This document shows, piece by piece, positions 33,800 through 44,819 of a stretch of DNA of 64,000 nucleotides. The stretch comes from Diphasiastrum complanatum. Its lineage: Eukaryota; Streptophyta; Lycopodiopsida; Lycopodiales; Lycopodiaceae. Within the stretch, counting starts at the first letter, position 1. Every line of letters begins with the position of its first letter. Under the pieces are notes generated by a model. That model did not search any database. It had not been told where the DNA came from and saw only the letters and a list, made by a program, of their open reading frames with translations. Made by a program: the position numbers and the translations under genes. The DNA lies in assembly GCA_029204225.1 (NCBI GenBank), contig CM055092.1, positions 15,770,715 to 15,834,714 on the forward strand. Direction: 5' to 3'.

Positions 33800-35168
33800 C
33801 GCTAATCAAACTGGGGAAGACACATAACAGTAGCAGAAACAATGGCATGACGTAAAGCATCAAAAGCAATTTGACACTCAGAAGTCCAAACGAAGGCATG
33901 AGACTTCTTTAGTAACGAATGAAGCGGAGTAGCCACAGTGGCAAAATACTTAACATGACGATGAAAACATACGAACAGAATGAACATCGGTTGGGACAGG
34001 CCAATTCTCAATAGCCTGAACTTTCCGAGGATCAAGACGAATACGTCCACCACAAATAAGAAAACCCAAAAATTCAATTTCAGCCACGACAAAAGAACAT
34101 TTGGACAATTTGGCGAACAGTTGATGCTTAATAAGTAATTCAAACACAGAAGATAGATGTTTTACATGATCAGACAAAGAAGTACTAAAAACAAGAATGT
34201 CATCAAAATAATTGGTAGTATCTAGAACGTAAGTCAATTTTAGAAAAGATGGAAGAAGTGCCAAGCTGATCAAAAAGGTCATCCATGTGAGGTATAGGAT
34301 ACTGATTACGGATAGTCAGCTTGTTTAAAGCACGATAGTCAATGCAAAGGCGTTTAGTTCCATCTTTTTTGGCAACAAGAAGGACAGGAGCACCAAAAGG
34401 ACTATGGCTAGGAACAATGAGGCCCTGACGTAAGAGGGAAGCAATTTGGAGCTGGACCTCATCACGTTCATCTTTAGACATACAATATGGAAAACAAGAG
34501 GGTGGGGTAGCACCAGGAATAAGATCAATATGGTGGGTGACATCTCGTAATGGTGGCAGAGATGTAGGTCTTGAAAAGACTACAGAATACCGATGCAATA
34601 AGTCAGAAATCACCTGAGGAAGAGGACCCATGGATGGAGCAGGAGGAGCAGCAACTGATGTACTCTGAATGATAAAAAGAGTTGCACCCTGAGCCTTTGG
34701 CAGGCTACGCATAAACTGCTTCCCGGTAACCAATTGATAGTCACCTTGGGAATCAATATCAGAAAGTAAATGATGCCGACCAGCATGTGTAAAAGACAAT
34801 GTCTGCTGAGAAAGATCCAGAGCAACAGTACCAAGGGATGAAATCCAATCTGCATCAAGAATAATGTCGTAGTGCTCCAGAGGAATAATATAGAAATCTG
34901 CATGTCCAGAGAAGTCACCAATGCTATAGTCCAAGTCCTGAAACATCTGAGAGCTGATAAAAGTATGTGAGCTAGCAACGTTGACACTGAGAGACTGTGT
35001 AGCAGAAATAGGTGTAGTATGAATCCTGGTAGAAATGTAATTGCTAGTAAATGAGTGTGTACTGCCCGTATCCACCAAAGCATTATACTCTTGCCCCAAA
35101 ATGCGAACACGTAACCGAATAGAACAAGGACCAGGATGCCCAGCCCAAGTAGCATAAGCAAGCTGCAC
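33800..35168 (-). pseudogene. Protease, reverse transcriptase and RNase H of the gypsy element, deleted
   Basis: The protease active site is [10 protein letters not shown] near 35070. RT starts well ([20 protein letters not shown] and [12 protein letters not shown]) but joins directly, near 34215, to [10 protein letters not shown] in a new frame. About 60 residues of the RT palm before the catalytic YxDD box are therefore missing. The downstream FLGFLICGGRIRLDP thumb and the RNase H start (IVETDASAIGLGA, near 33780) remain. The enzyme cannot be functional. Confidence 0.85.
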
Positions 35169-35199
35169 ATGGCAAGCGGCAGAAGCAGGATCATCTGGA

Positions 35200-36215
35200 A
35201 GCAGGTCAGCCGGCTCATCAACAGAATGTGGGTCAAGAGTATTGAGAATCTGGATATAAACATCAGAATCATCAGGAGTAAGAGCCTCATGGTAAAAAAC
35301 AGTGGTAGGAGGACCAAGAGATTGTCAGCAATCACGGGCGAGATGATCTGGACTCTTACAACGATAACAGAGGCGCTTCTGCTGCATCTCAGCGAACGCT
35401 GCGACTGAATAACGGCAAACAAAGGTAGGGCGAGGTTAGAAGGGCGAGGGGGAACGGTAGTAGAAGAAGCCAAAGTAGGAGAAGCAGTGGAAAGAGGCGA
35501 GAAAAATGAGAAGAAGTGGACAACTCAGGATACTTATGCTGCAGGTTAGTAGCCAGGGAGATAGTATCTGAGAGAGTAGGAGGCCGAAAAGAGGAAACAT
35601 CATATCGTAAGGAGCCTTTAAGACCAGCAATGAAACGTGAAATAAGCTCTGTAGGATGAAGATCAGTAAAAAGGTAAGAAAGCTCAGTAAATTGATCAAT
35701 ATAAACAGTTAAATGACTAGTATGGCGAAGGCTACGAAATAGATCACGTTGGCGAACCAACCATTGTGGGTCAATCATAGCCATACGAAGATCATGCCAA
35801 AAAGTAGGCCATATATGTAATCCCTCACGAGTAGGCTCAGAGCGATAGACACGCCACCAAGTCTGAGCTCGACCATCTAAATGTAACGCAACCAACTGCA
35901 CTTTCTGGGTTTCAGTCTTGGGATACATAAAAAATAGGTCTCTAACTTAGAGAACCAATTTTCCAAGATATTCCCATCAGATGAACTAGAATAAGTAGTA
36001 AGCTGGATGCGATCACGAAAATCACGACCAAAATGAGGCTTAGGATTACCTGAAAAAATAGAAGGAAATCCTGGTGGTGTGGAGGGAAATCCAGGTGGTA
36101 GTACAGAAGACCCGAAAGGAGACCCATAAGAACTAGCACTATATGAAGGGAGACCAAACGTACTACCAAAAGCACCTCCTGAAGATGGAGATGGAGCAGG
36201 AGTAGGCGTACTCAA
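35200..36215 (-). pseudogene. Gag with CCHC knuckle of the gypsy element
   Basis: It starts MSTPTPAPSPSSGGAFGS at 36215. A frameshift near 35900 leads into the capsid part (WWRVYRSEPTREGLHIWPTF and DLFRSLRHTSHLTVYIDQFT), typical of gypsy gag. A knuckle CYRCKSPDHLARDC follows near 35360, with a stop right after it. The gag, protease and RT are now in separate frames. Confidence 0.8.
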
Positions 36216-36699
36216 AATAGGAAATGAAGGTGCTTTAACAGGACGATGAAGAATGTCTGGGGGGTGGTATCCCCTCGTGGGCTAGAAAGAATATGAGTGT
36301 AAAACGATCATCTAAAGAGCTCTGTGGAGGGTCTTCTGATGAAGAAGTCGCCATAGGGACTAAGGAAGAGACAAAAACCTGAGGGAGAGGACGTTTGTCG
36401 TCACCCCAACTTAGTCTAACTTCCAAAATCACCAAAAATGGCACGTAAACAGTCAATCAAGATGGATAATAATAAAAAAATGAGGGGTTGAGAAAGTAGA
36501 AGGTTTCTAACAAAATGAAAAAATGAAAGAGGAGGGTGTGAGGCAACAAATATGAACATGAATAGGGGGCTGGAAAGAGCAGTATATGAGCAGAAAAGAC
36601 AGCAAGTAGGTGCAAAAATGAAGTGCAAAAAGGGCGCAAGCAATACCTGGGTGGGTGCTGATCCGTCGTTCACTCGGTAGTGCCAACAAAGAGAGGTAA

Positions 36700-37345
36700 A
36701 AGCTGAAGATAATAGGGCACTGGGCAACAACTACCAAGATCCACAATATGCTGAAGAATAGGCTGAAAAAAGGTGCTAAAGTAAGGTGCCGAACAGCCTC
36801 CAATCAATAGCCGAAACAAACAGCAAGTCGGTGAAAAGAACCGCTGAAAATGAGACGGTAGTAGGGCGCTGGACAATAGCTACCAAATCTGTAAAAACAA
36901 TGAAAATCTGCCAAAAAAATCGACGAAAGTAATGGGTTACCGCTAAAAATGAGTTGGTAGTAGGGCGCTGGACAGTCTCCAATCAATATAAAAAATGGAC
37001 AGCGAATTGGTGACGAAAAGTGTCGAAAATGATGAGGTAGTAGGGCGCTGGGCAATAGCTACCAAATATGCAAAAACAATGAAAATTTGTCGAAAAAATT
37101 GACGAAAGTGATGGGTTAGCAGAGCGCTGGACAGCCTCCACCAAAACTACAAAAATGATGAAGAAATCGTCGAAAGTGATGGACAGTAGGGTGCTGGACA
37201 GCCACCACCAATCTGCAAACATGACGGAGAAAAATCGATGAAAGTGATGGGTGGTAGGGCGCTGGACAGCCTCCACCAATCTGCAGGAAGGTTGACGTAG
37301 AAAAATCGATGAAAGTGATGGGTGGTAGGGCGCTGGACAGCCTCC
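36700..37345 (-). repeat. Diverged tandem array in the gypsy leader
   Basis: The phrase GTAGGGCGCTGGACAGCCTCC, or close variants (GCTGGGCAATAGCTACC), recurs near 36715, 36865, 36960, 37037, 37122, 37187, 37255 and 37325. Spacing is 65-150 bp, mostly 68-95. It lies between primer site and gag, so it is the untranslated leader. On the minus strand it gives repeated peptides such as VEAVQRPTTHHF, not regarded as coding. Confidence 0.85.
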
Positions 37346-37747
37346 ACCAATCTGCAGGAAAGTGCTCTGATACCAAGTTACAAGCTAAGATTCACTAGCT
37401 ATGCTAGAAAGTAGGACTTAAGCTAGAAAGCAGGAAGAGAATGCTTAAGGAGGCTAAAGAGGAACAATCATCCTAAACTGAATAAAGGAATACAATGTTG
37501 CCCTACTTATACCCTCTCCTTGAATCAAATGGAGGATTCAAAAAGGGAGGGAAAAGGATTTGGAGGGAAAATAGTGCGCCCTCCCAATAGGAAGACCCCC
37601 ACTCCAAATCAATGTGACCAAGTCCTAAAAATATAACCAAATAGGGCCCAAGGCTAGTATATGAATAAAAAGGGCCCTTAGGCCTGCTTATGCATAATAA
37701 CAATAAAAGAATGGACGCGACGAATGTAATGAGCCAAGTCCATAACT

Positions 37748-37987
37748 CATTACAACCTCAACTCAGAAAAAAAACCATGCTTCCTCTCAGTAGCATAGCA
37801 AGGTAAGGACTAATCAGCTGGCTTCCATCTCTTAGCTTCGTAGCATAACAAGGTAAGAAGACTCTCTTGTGCATCAAAATATCAGGATGATCAGACTTCT
37901 TCTCCTTAGCAGAACAAACAGAGGTGCAACAACATAACAAGGTGCTCAGACTCTTTCAATCAACATCACAAGGTGAAACAAATCAAC
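37748..37987. repeat. Host repeat split by two element insertions
   Basis: It contains spaced copies of TAGCATARCAAGGTAAG (about 37788 and 37847) and weaker forms near 37934 and 37966. The same motif continues at about 43044 beyond the 37988-43029 element. The two stretches are one older repeat, interrupted. Confidence 0.6.
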
Positions 37988-38729
37988 TATGAAAAAAGTG
38001 GATCTTGAATGGATCCAAACTCCCAAAATACTTGGCTAAGATCTTTGCACAACAAGCTACAAAAGCTAGAAATGGCAAAGCATCCTAATGCTACCTTTGA
38101 TACACATGAACTTGACAAAGCATTCAAGAGACAAAAGAAACTAATAAAAGGTACCGATGGCAGCCAAAAATAGCAGCAAAAGGACTCCCAACAGCAGCCT
38201 ACCACTTTTGAAAACCTCTTAAGATCATACACAAAAGCTTGAAGACAATACACAAAGCAATGCTCTCAATGGAGGAAGAAACTGTGACAATGATCTATTG
38301 ATCTCTCTCAACAATACAATAAGTTTCTTCAACCCGTTCTCCATGAATTTCAGCCTAATATAGGTGAGAGAGATGACTCTCTCTCTCTCCTCTCTCTAGA
38401 ACTTAGGACACCAATAGCCTAAAATAGCCAATTTTGGCTTATATGTCCAAATAACTTGATTTTGGTGTCATTTTAAAGGTCCTGAAGTTTGAGACTTCTT
38501 CAGTATGAAATATATACTAAAATAAAAGTATCTAGGTCTCTTTCACACGTGTGAAAGGTTAGATCCAAAACTATATACAAAAATTGCCAATTTAGGTCTC
38601 AAACTAACTAGGAAATGTTGACAATTTTCACACTCCCTCTTCAACTTAACTTGCTAGTTTTACAACACTAGTTTGCTCCAACCTAAGAATGATCTCTATC
38701 ATGATAATAGATCTCTTCTCTAGTGTTCT

Positions 38730-40474
38730 AATATGTACAATGAAGTACAACATAATTGATATAGATAATAGTGTCCGTATAGAATGCTTTACTATTTCTT
38801 ACATCAATTTTACATAGATGGGTGAACAAGATACATGTAAAAGAACATAGAATCATAATGAAAGGATTCCTCCATATATCCACCTTTGAATTCTCTGTAA
38901 AAAAGTAGCAAACAAGTTTTAAGTGAAAGTAACCAACAAGTGTTTGCATGCCTCCTCCACATTCCACTATGCCCATAGTGAATGCACCATGTATCTCCAT
39001 GAATGAACCTCCATCACCACCTTGCCTTTGTGGATCTCCAATCCATGAAAGCCCTTGAGTGAATGAATGCCAAAATGATGTGTTCTCTGCTCCATTTGAA
39101 TGAGCAAAACCTGAACTTGGAATAGTTGAAGTATCTCCACAAGATTTGCATACAACCCTTGATCCTACATTGTCAACAATTTGCCATTTTGCCAACACTA
39201 GGATGCTAGATCTTGAACTTTGCTTAAAAGTAAACATATTGACCACTTCAATACCTTTCAAGATTTGAATGAATGCATGTACTTGATCATAAAAAACCAA
39301 CAATGATAACTATTCCATTCCATCTCCAAGAACCAAATGATGCAAAACTATGGAACTAGTTTGAACTAGTTTCATTGAATTTTGACAATTCCAACACATT
39401 GACATAACAATGTTCATACATGAGATTAAACAAGTAAGATAGAGTAAAAGGACACTTCCTTGCTGCTCCAAGAACCTTACTTGAACCTTCAAGAACTTGT
39501 AAAAACAGATCCAAAATGCTTTGCCCATGTGGCTCCCCTTTGATGCTTTTGGCAATTGCTACTTGCCTCTTGGTGTTGATGAAGCAATTCAAGACGTTGA
39601 TCTTGATCTTCCAATAAAACATCAAGGACTTTGCATTTATAAACATCTTCAGATCTGAACGTCTGAAGATACTCCCTCTCAAACATATGATTAACATCCC
39701 ACAAGATCTCATCATTGATCTTTCACTATAGTTAGTGAAAACAATGTCACCATCATAAACCTAAAGATAGATTTCTACACTTCTATCCAATATGAAGTAG
39801 AGTAGATGAAGTTGGGTATCAAACCTAATCAAACCATCCCATTTGAGTTCAAACCAAACCTTAATGATCTCACCAATGAGATCTTCCTTGCCTTGAAGAA
39901 ATTGCCACTTGAGTTGCTCCATGTAATCTTCTTCATCCAACCTTTTGCCATCTTGATCATGCATGAACACTCCACCACAATCATAGCATCATTTGAGTTG
40001 ATGAAGAGATGTAAGATCCATGCCTTGGATCTTCCCAAGAGTCATTCTTCCTTTGCCCTTTTCTTCACAAGACTCCCTCTTAATGATCACACCACAAAAT
40101 TTAGCAATCTCCCTCTTGATAGTTGCATCATAAGAAATGAAAGAATCTCGAACATTAGAAGCCATGAAAAGAATACATGGTACCTTCAACATAAAAATGA
40201 TTGAAGCACTTTTTCTTGTCAAACCTAGACTTCTAATCAATGATATAGGTAATGATAATGAACCCTCACTATCATTCACAAAAGCATCATTCAAAGTACA
40301 TCCTACTTTGAACACTTCACATTCATCTCTCCCTTTTGACTTGAGATCTTCCTCACCAAGTCTCATGATAGAACCTTTTGATCTACTTTCTTTATAAATA
40401 CATGTGACACCACTTGTTGCACAAATGACTTTCTTGGACTCATCACAAAGATGCAAAAGAAACTTTTTCTTCAA
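38730..40474 (-). pseudogene. Unassigned internal region of the non-autonomous element
   Basis: Several minus-strand frames of 60-190 codons lie where integrase and RT would be expected in copia, but no DDE or YVDD motif was found. Notable pieces are a CKSCGD and SNGAENTSFWHSF block (39303-38728), EYLQTFRSEDVYKCKVLDVL (about 39690-39600), and the FMHDQDG...EEDYMEQL...KVWFEL block (39970-39761), which recurs at 2521-2733. A GKVVMEVH motif here resembles GKVAMEAH of the 26280-26560 relative. Origin is unknown; decay or captured sequence are both possible. Confidence 0.45.
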
Positions 40475-40480
40475 TCATGC

Positions 40481-42136
40481 TCAAAGCATCATCTTTATCC
40501 AAATGAGTAAATAAGTTCTTAGCAACAACCATTTCCAAAGAAGAGTTTTCATCACCTCCATTGATGAAGTTAGATCTCTTCTTACCTTTTTCATTTTTTC
40601 ACTTGCCATGTAGTTCCATTGAGGAGCCACCAAGAATCTATGAGTAGAAGAGATTAGACATGATACTAATTTAGCACCACATGACTCCATTTGACTAGTA
40701 GGTAGCACTAGTTCATCTTCAAGATCCAATGGATCCAAAACATTGATCATAGATTCACCAAAAGTTGCCAAGTTAGCACAACAATAGCTATCTCCAAGAA
40801 GCTCATTAGATCTCAACCTAGACCTAGCATAAGGAAGCTCTTTAGACTTTGCATCAGATCTACCAATCTTATTGATGCTAGGAATTGACTTTTGAAAGTT
40901 GAGAGAACCACCAACATTCATTTCATTCCTCTTGTTGGACATAATAAATGCATCAAGCTTGTAAAGTCTACCTTGTCTATTGCCCCTAGAAACCAAGACA
41001 TCTCCTTTAGTAATGAAGCAAACATCTCCAACAAACTTTTTCTTTAACATTTGACCAACACTTAGCAAATTCCTTGAAAGTGAAGGAATGTAAAGAACAT
41101 CATCAAGCTCTGAATTCCTATTAGTTGAAAGACAAATAGGAATTGAGCCAATACCTTTGATCATACACTCACCACCATTTGGCATGTGAACCACTTTCTT
41201 GGTTCCAACATAAGAGATCACAGAAGTAAAGAACTCCTTGTGACTAGTCATGTGTGAACTAGATCCACTATTTATCCACCATGAATCCTTGTCACTTCCA
41301 CTTGACATTAGACTTGAAGAACACATTGTGAGAGAATCACAAGAATCTAGATCCTCATTAGAAGTACAAAAGTTGTTTTGCTTGCTACCTTCATTACTTT
41401 GCTTCTTATGACATTCATTTGCAAAATGACCTTTTATCCGACCATAAAAGGACTTGAACTTTGACTTATCTTTCTTTCTAAAAGAAGTAGAAGAGGAGGA
41501 GGAAGAGTGATCATCATGATCTGAGTTACCACCTTTGGACCATTTCCCTTTGCCTTTACCTTTGCCTTTGACTTTGGCTTTTGTAAAGAAAGCCTCTTCA
41601 CCTCCACCTTGCAAGGATGCACCATCAAGCTTTGATTGCAACCTATGTTCTTCAGCCAATAAGATTTCTTGCAAGTCAACCACACTTGGCAAGAATCTTT
41701 GAATGACAAAACTTTGCACAAGGTTAGCATGTTCATCTAGCAAACCATTCAACATAACCTAGACTATTTCACCATCTTTTATGCTTTCATCAATGCATGC
41801 TAGATCATCACTTAAGGACTTAACCCTCAAGACAAATGCATCAGCACTTTCTCCCTCTCTTTGTCTACTAGAAAATATTTGCCTCCTTAGGGTCAATACC
41901 CTAGACGTGGACTTTGATTCAGAGAGTTTCTTCAAGGCATTCCATGCCTCACTTGCACTTTGACACTTACCAACTTTCTTGAGAAGTTCATTGGTAACAT
42001 TCATTTTAATGATATGAAGAGCTCTTTTAGCCTTCTTATCACCCCTTTGTTGCTCTTGACCTGTGGGTGGTCTCTCTTCAATTCCTACAACTATGTCCAT
42101 GAGTTCATTCAACTTAAGTAAGGATTCCATCCTCAT
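40481..42136 (-). pseudogene. Copia gag-protease with lost key residues
   Basis: Two frames separated by one stop (41756-41758) give the UBN2 gag (ALHIIKMNVTNELLKKVGKC, ESKSTSRVLTLRRQIF, NLVQSFVIQRFLPSVVDLQE). They then give a 424-codon frame with Lys/Gly- and Ser-rich linkers, a knuckle-like KSFYGRIKGHFANEC and a protease-like SWWINSGSSSHM. The knuckle has lost its first two Cys. The protease catalytic Asp is Asn (NSG for DSG). LYIPSLSRNLLSVGQ and GRLYKLDAFIMSN follow as in gag-pre-integrase. The frame is long and open despite these changes. Confidence 0.8.
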
Positions 42137-43242
42137 GAACTCAACCTATCATTAGTTTCTAACATGATTCCATCATTGGAAGCCATGAATATAATGATTC
42201 TTCAACTTTTAGGCTCTATCCTAATGCATCTAGCACTCACTTTCCTCTCAACAAATGATGGATAAGGAGATCTCAGAAGATCTAGGACCCTAAAACACTT
42301 CTATCTTGAACTTGGCTGGTTTCCAAGCATATCAACAGTGCAATGTATAATCATGCTAGAACTTGACCAAACATCCAAATATCACCATAAATGGAAACCT
42401 TACCAAAAATAATAGCCAATTAGCTCTGATACCATGTGAAAAAAGTGGATCTTGAATGGATCCAAACTCCCAAAATACTTGGCTAAGATCTTTGCACAAC
42501 AAGCTACAAAAGCTAGAAATGGCAAAGCATTTTAATGCTACCTTTGATACACATGAACTTGACAAAGCATTCAAAAGACAAAAGAAACTAATAAAAGGTA
42601 CTGATTATAGCCAAAAATAGTAACAAACAGGGCTCCCAACAGTAGCCTACCACTTTTGGAAACCTCTTAAGATCATACACAAAAGGTTGAAGACAATACA
42701 CAAAGCAATGCCCTCAATGGAGAAAGAAACTATGACAATGATCTATTGATCTCTCTCAACAATACAATAAGTTTTTGCAACATGTTCTCCATGAATTTCA
42801 GCCTGTAATAGGTGAGAGAGATGATTCTCTCTCCTCTCTCTAGAACTTAGGACCCAATTTTAGGGCACCAGTAGCTTAAAAAAGCCAATTTATGTCCAAA
42901 TAACATGATTTTGGTGTCATTTTGAAGGTCCACTCCTGAAGTTTGAGACTTCTTCAGTATGAAATATATACTAAAATAAAAGTATCTAATTTAGGCCTCA
43001 AACTAGCTAGGAAATGTTGACAATTTTCAGATCAACCTCATCAGTAGCATCATAGCAAGGTATTCAGACACAAGTGGTGCCATCCTTTAGCACAACAACA
43101 TAGCAACCTCAACAAAATAGCATAAGATGGAAATGGCTCTCCAAACTCACTCTCTTTTCTCAGGCTCTCATTCTCAATGTCTTGCTGCTTATTCATAGAG
43201 GGTGATGATGGGTCATCCTTCACCATGCAAACTTTTCAATTT

Positions 43243-43765
43243 TCAGTCGTTTCTTCCTTTATCGCATCGTCCATAGCATTTTGTAAGGACATATATTCGG
43301 TATGGCGTTTCAGCTCGCGTCTTCCTCTTAGGTAGACTTGCTAAAAACCAGATAATAATGACATTGTCAATAACTAAATCAGGATCACATTCAGATCTAA
43401 GGTGTTTGACCCGTTCAATATAATCTCGTACTCCCTCCCTCTTTCCCGTTTTAATTTTACTTAGAAGTAGGAAATGATCTTTCATAAATTTTCTTGGTTT
43501 ATATCTTGTGATGAGGGCTTGTTTAACAACTTTCCAATCTGCACGTTCCGTTCATCTTGGTTATAAAACCAATCTTGTGCAACTCCATTTGAGGCCATAG
43601 GAAATAGCTTAAGTTTATCTTGTGGAAAAACTTCGCCATATACCTCACATGATTCAGAAAAGATTGAGAGAAAATTGACAAGATCAGATAACCCATTATA
43701 ATTTGGTATCTCTAACTACGGTGACCTTCTAACGACAATTGGTGGAATGTCCATTGCGAATCAAT
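43243..43765 (-). pseudogene. Retrotransposon gag fragment
   Basis: Near 43760, IPNYNGLSDLVNFLSIFSES, then VFPQDKLKLFPMASNGVAQD and WFYNQDE, follow the capsid pattern of Ty3/gypsy-type gag. From 43485 the frame continues as MKDHFLLLSKIKTGKREGVR and YIERVKHLRSECDPDL. Stops break it. No LTR pair was assigned; it may belong to the host element into which the 37988-43029 element inserted. Confidence 0.65.
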
Positions 43766-43769
43766 TCAA

Positions 43770-44800
43770 TCAGACAATGAGACTAGATCTGGATTTTTCA
43801 ATCAAGTCTTATCTCAGATCAGATCTGTAAAAATTCTATTACTTGACAATAATCAGATTTTTGATTTTTTTGAAAAAAAGATCTTTGATCAGGTGATGGA
43901 AACTTCTAAAATCAAGCTATTTAGAATCAAATCAAGAATATAACAGAATGTCGACAGTGGCTAGATCTGGTAGATCGGAACCTAAAAATAGTACGGGCAA
44001 AGGTTTCCTGGGCGAAGGTTCTTCACTACTATTATGGGTTAAAAAATACAAATCTAGCTATTTTATGACAAATTTGGAAATAATAATCTTCGTCAATTTT
44101 ATAGTGGATAAATCTGACACAAGTGAAACTAGAATTGGCGAAGATTCTTTCAGGTGAACAATAAGGTTTTTGCAACTTGGCGAGGGTAAAAATAGACTTT
44201 TCACAAGATCCTAATAGATCTAATCTTTTTCGAACTAAAAAATGATGACTTACTATAAATAAAATCCTCAAAAGAGTCAATGAAAGTTTCGACGAAGGTT
44301 GCAAGAGTAATATTGTTATTTTTGAAAAAAAGAGTCTCTTTTTGACAAAAATAGGTGAATACGACAAATGGCCTTGACAAAAATGTTCGCCCAACTCGTT
44401 GATTATCATAAATAGTAAGTAGGGCTTACATAGACTCTTGCAAAGGTTCTGGTGAAGGTTCTTCTCAGAGAATTGATATTTTTGTAAAAGGTGTTGAACT
44501 TTCCACAAAAGATTACCAACAACTAGATGAATAGTTACTTTGGCCTTTTATTTTTGGTATTATTCTTCGCCGACCTGGTAGTAAATAGATCTGACACACA
44601 CCTATGCATAGTAAATTAGAAAAAGATTCTTTTCTAGTATTTTTTAGGTTTTGGTGGTTTTTTTGGTGTTTTCTGATGGTTTTTCTAATGTTTCTGCAAA
44701 TTTGCTGGGAATTAACCTTCGCCCTTCAATTTGAAGGTTCTGTGAGTGAAATTGAAGCTGTCTACAGCTCGGCGAAGGTTTCTTAGTAAGAGGGTAAAAA
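43770..44800. other. Repeat-like non-coding region with recurring CGAAGGTT words
   Basis: The word GCGAAGGTT, or GACGAAGGTT/GTGAAGGTT, occurs repeatedly, for example near 44014, 44293, 44453 and 44773, along with TTCGCC. No gene similarity was found. It may be the leader or LTR of one of the adjacent retroelements. Confidence 0.4.
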
Positions 44801-44819
44801 TCTATCATCGTGAGATGTA

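Larger units (their letters stand above)
31715..37747 (-). mobile_element. Ty3/gypsy chromovirus with LTRs and target duplication
   Basis: LTRs are 31715-32072 and 37376-37747 (358 and 372 bp, highly similar, one indel of ~17 bp). The primer site complement GCTCTGATACCA ends at 37375, directly against the right LTR. A purine tract (CAGGGGAG on the minus strand) adjoins the left LTR. Flanks CATCA and CATTA are a 5-bp duplication with one difference. LTR ends are AGTTA...TAACT, not TG...CA. Order on the minus strand is leader with tandem repeats, gag, protease, RT, RNase H, integrase, chromodomain. Several frameshifts and deletions make it inactive. Confidence 0.92.
37988..43029 (-). mobile_element. 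Copia-derived non-autonomous LTR element, 5.0 kb
   Basis: LTRs are 37988-38630 and 42435-43029 (643 and 595 bp), similar throughout with small indels. The primer site complement GCTCTGATACCA (42423-42434) adjoins the right LTR. A purine tract (GAAGAGGGAGTG on the minus strand) adjoins the left. The word ATCAAC is present at both outer edges, consistent with a target duplication. Inside are a gag-protease region (42136-40481) and a further 1.7 kb without integrase or RT. It shares gag and post-protease text with the + strand copies at 24576-27360, so it is a family. Confidence 0.85.

Noticed and set aside
36416-37376. Several overlapping minus-strand frames with repeated VEAVQRPTT peptides
   Set aside because: They lie in the untranslated leader of the gypsy element and reflect its tandem repeats.
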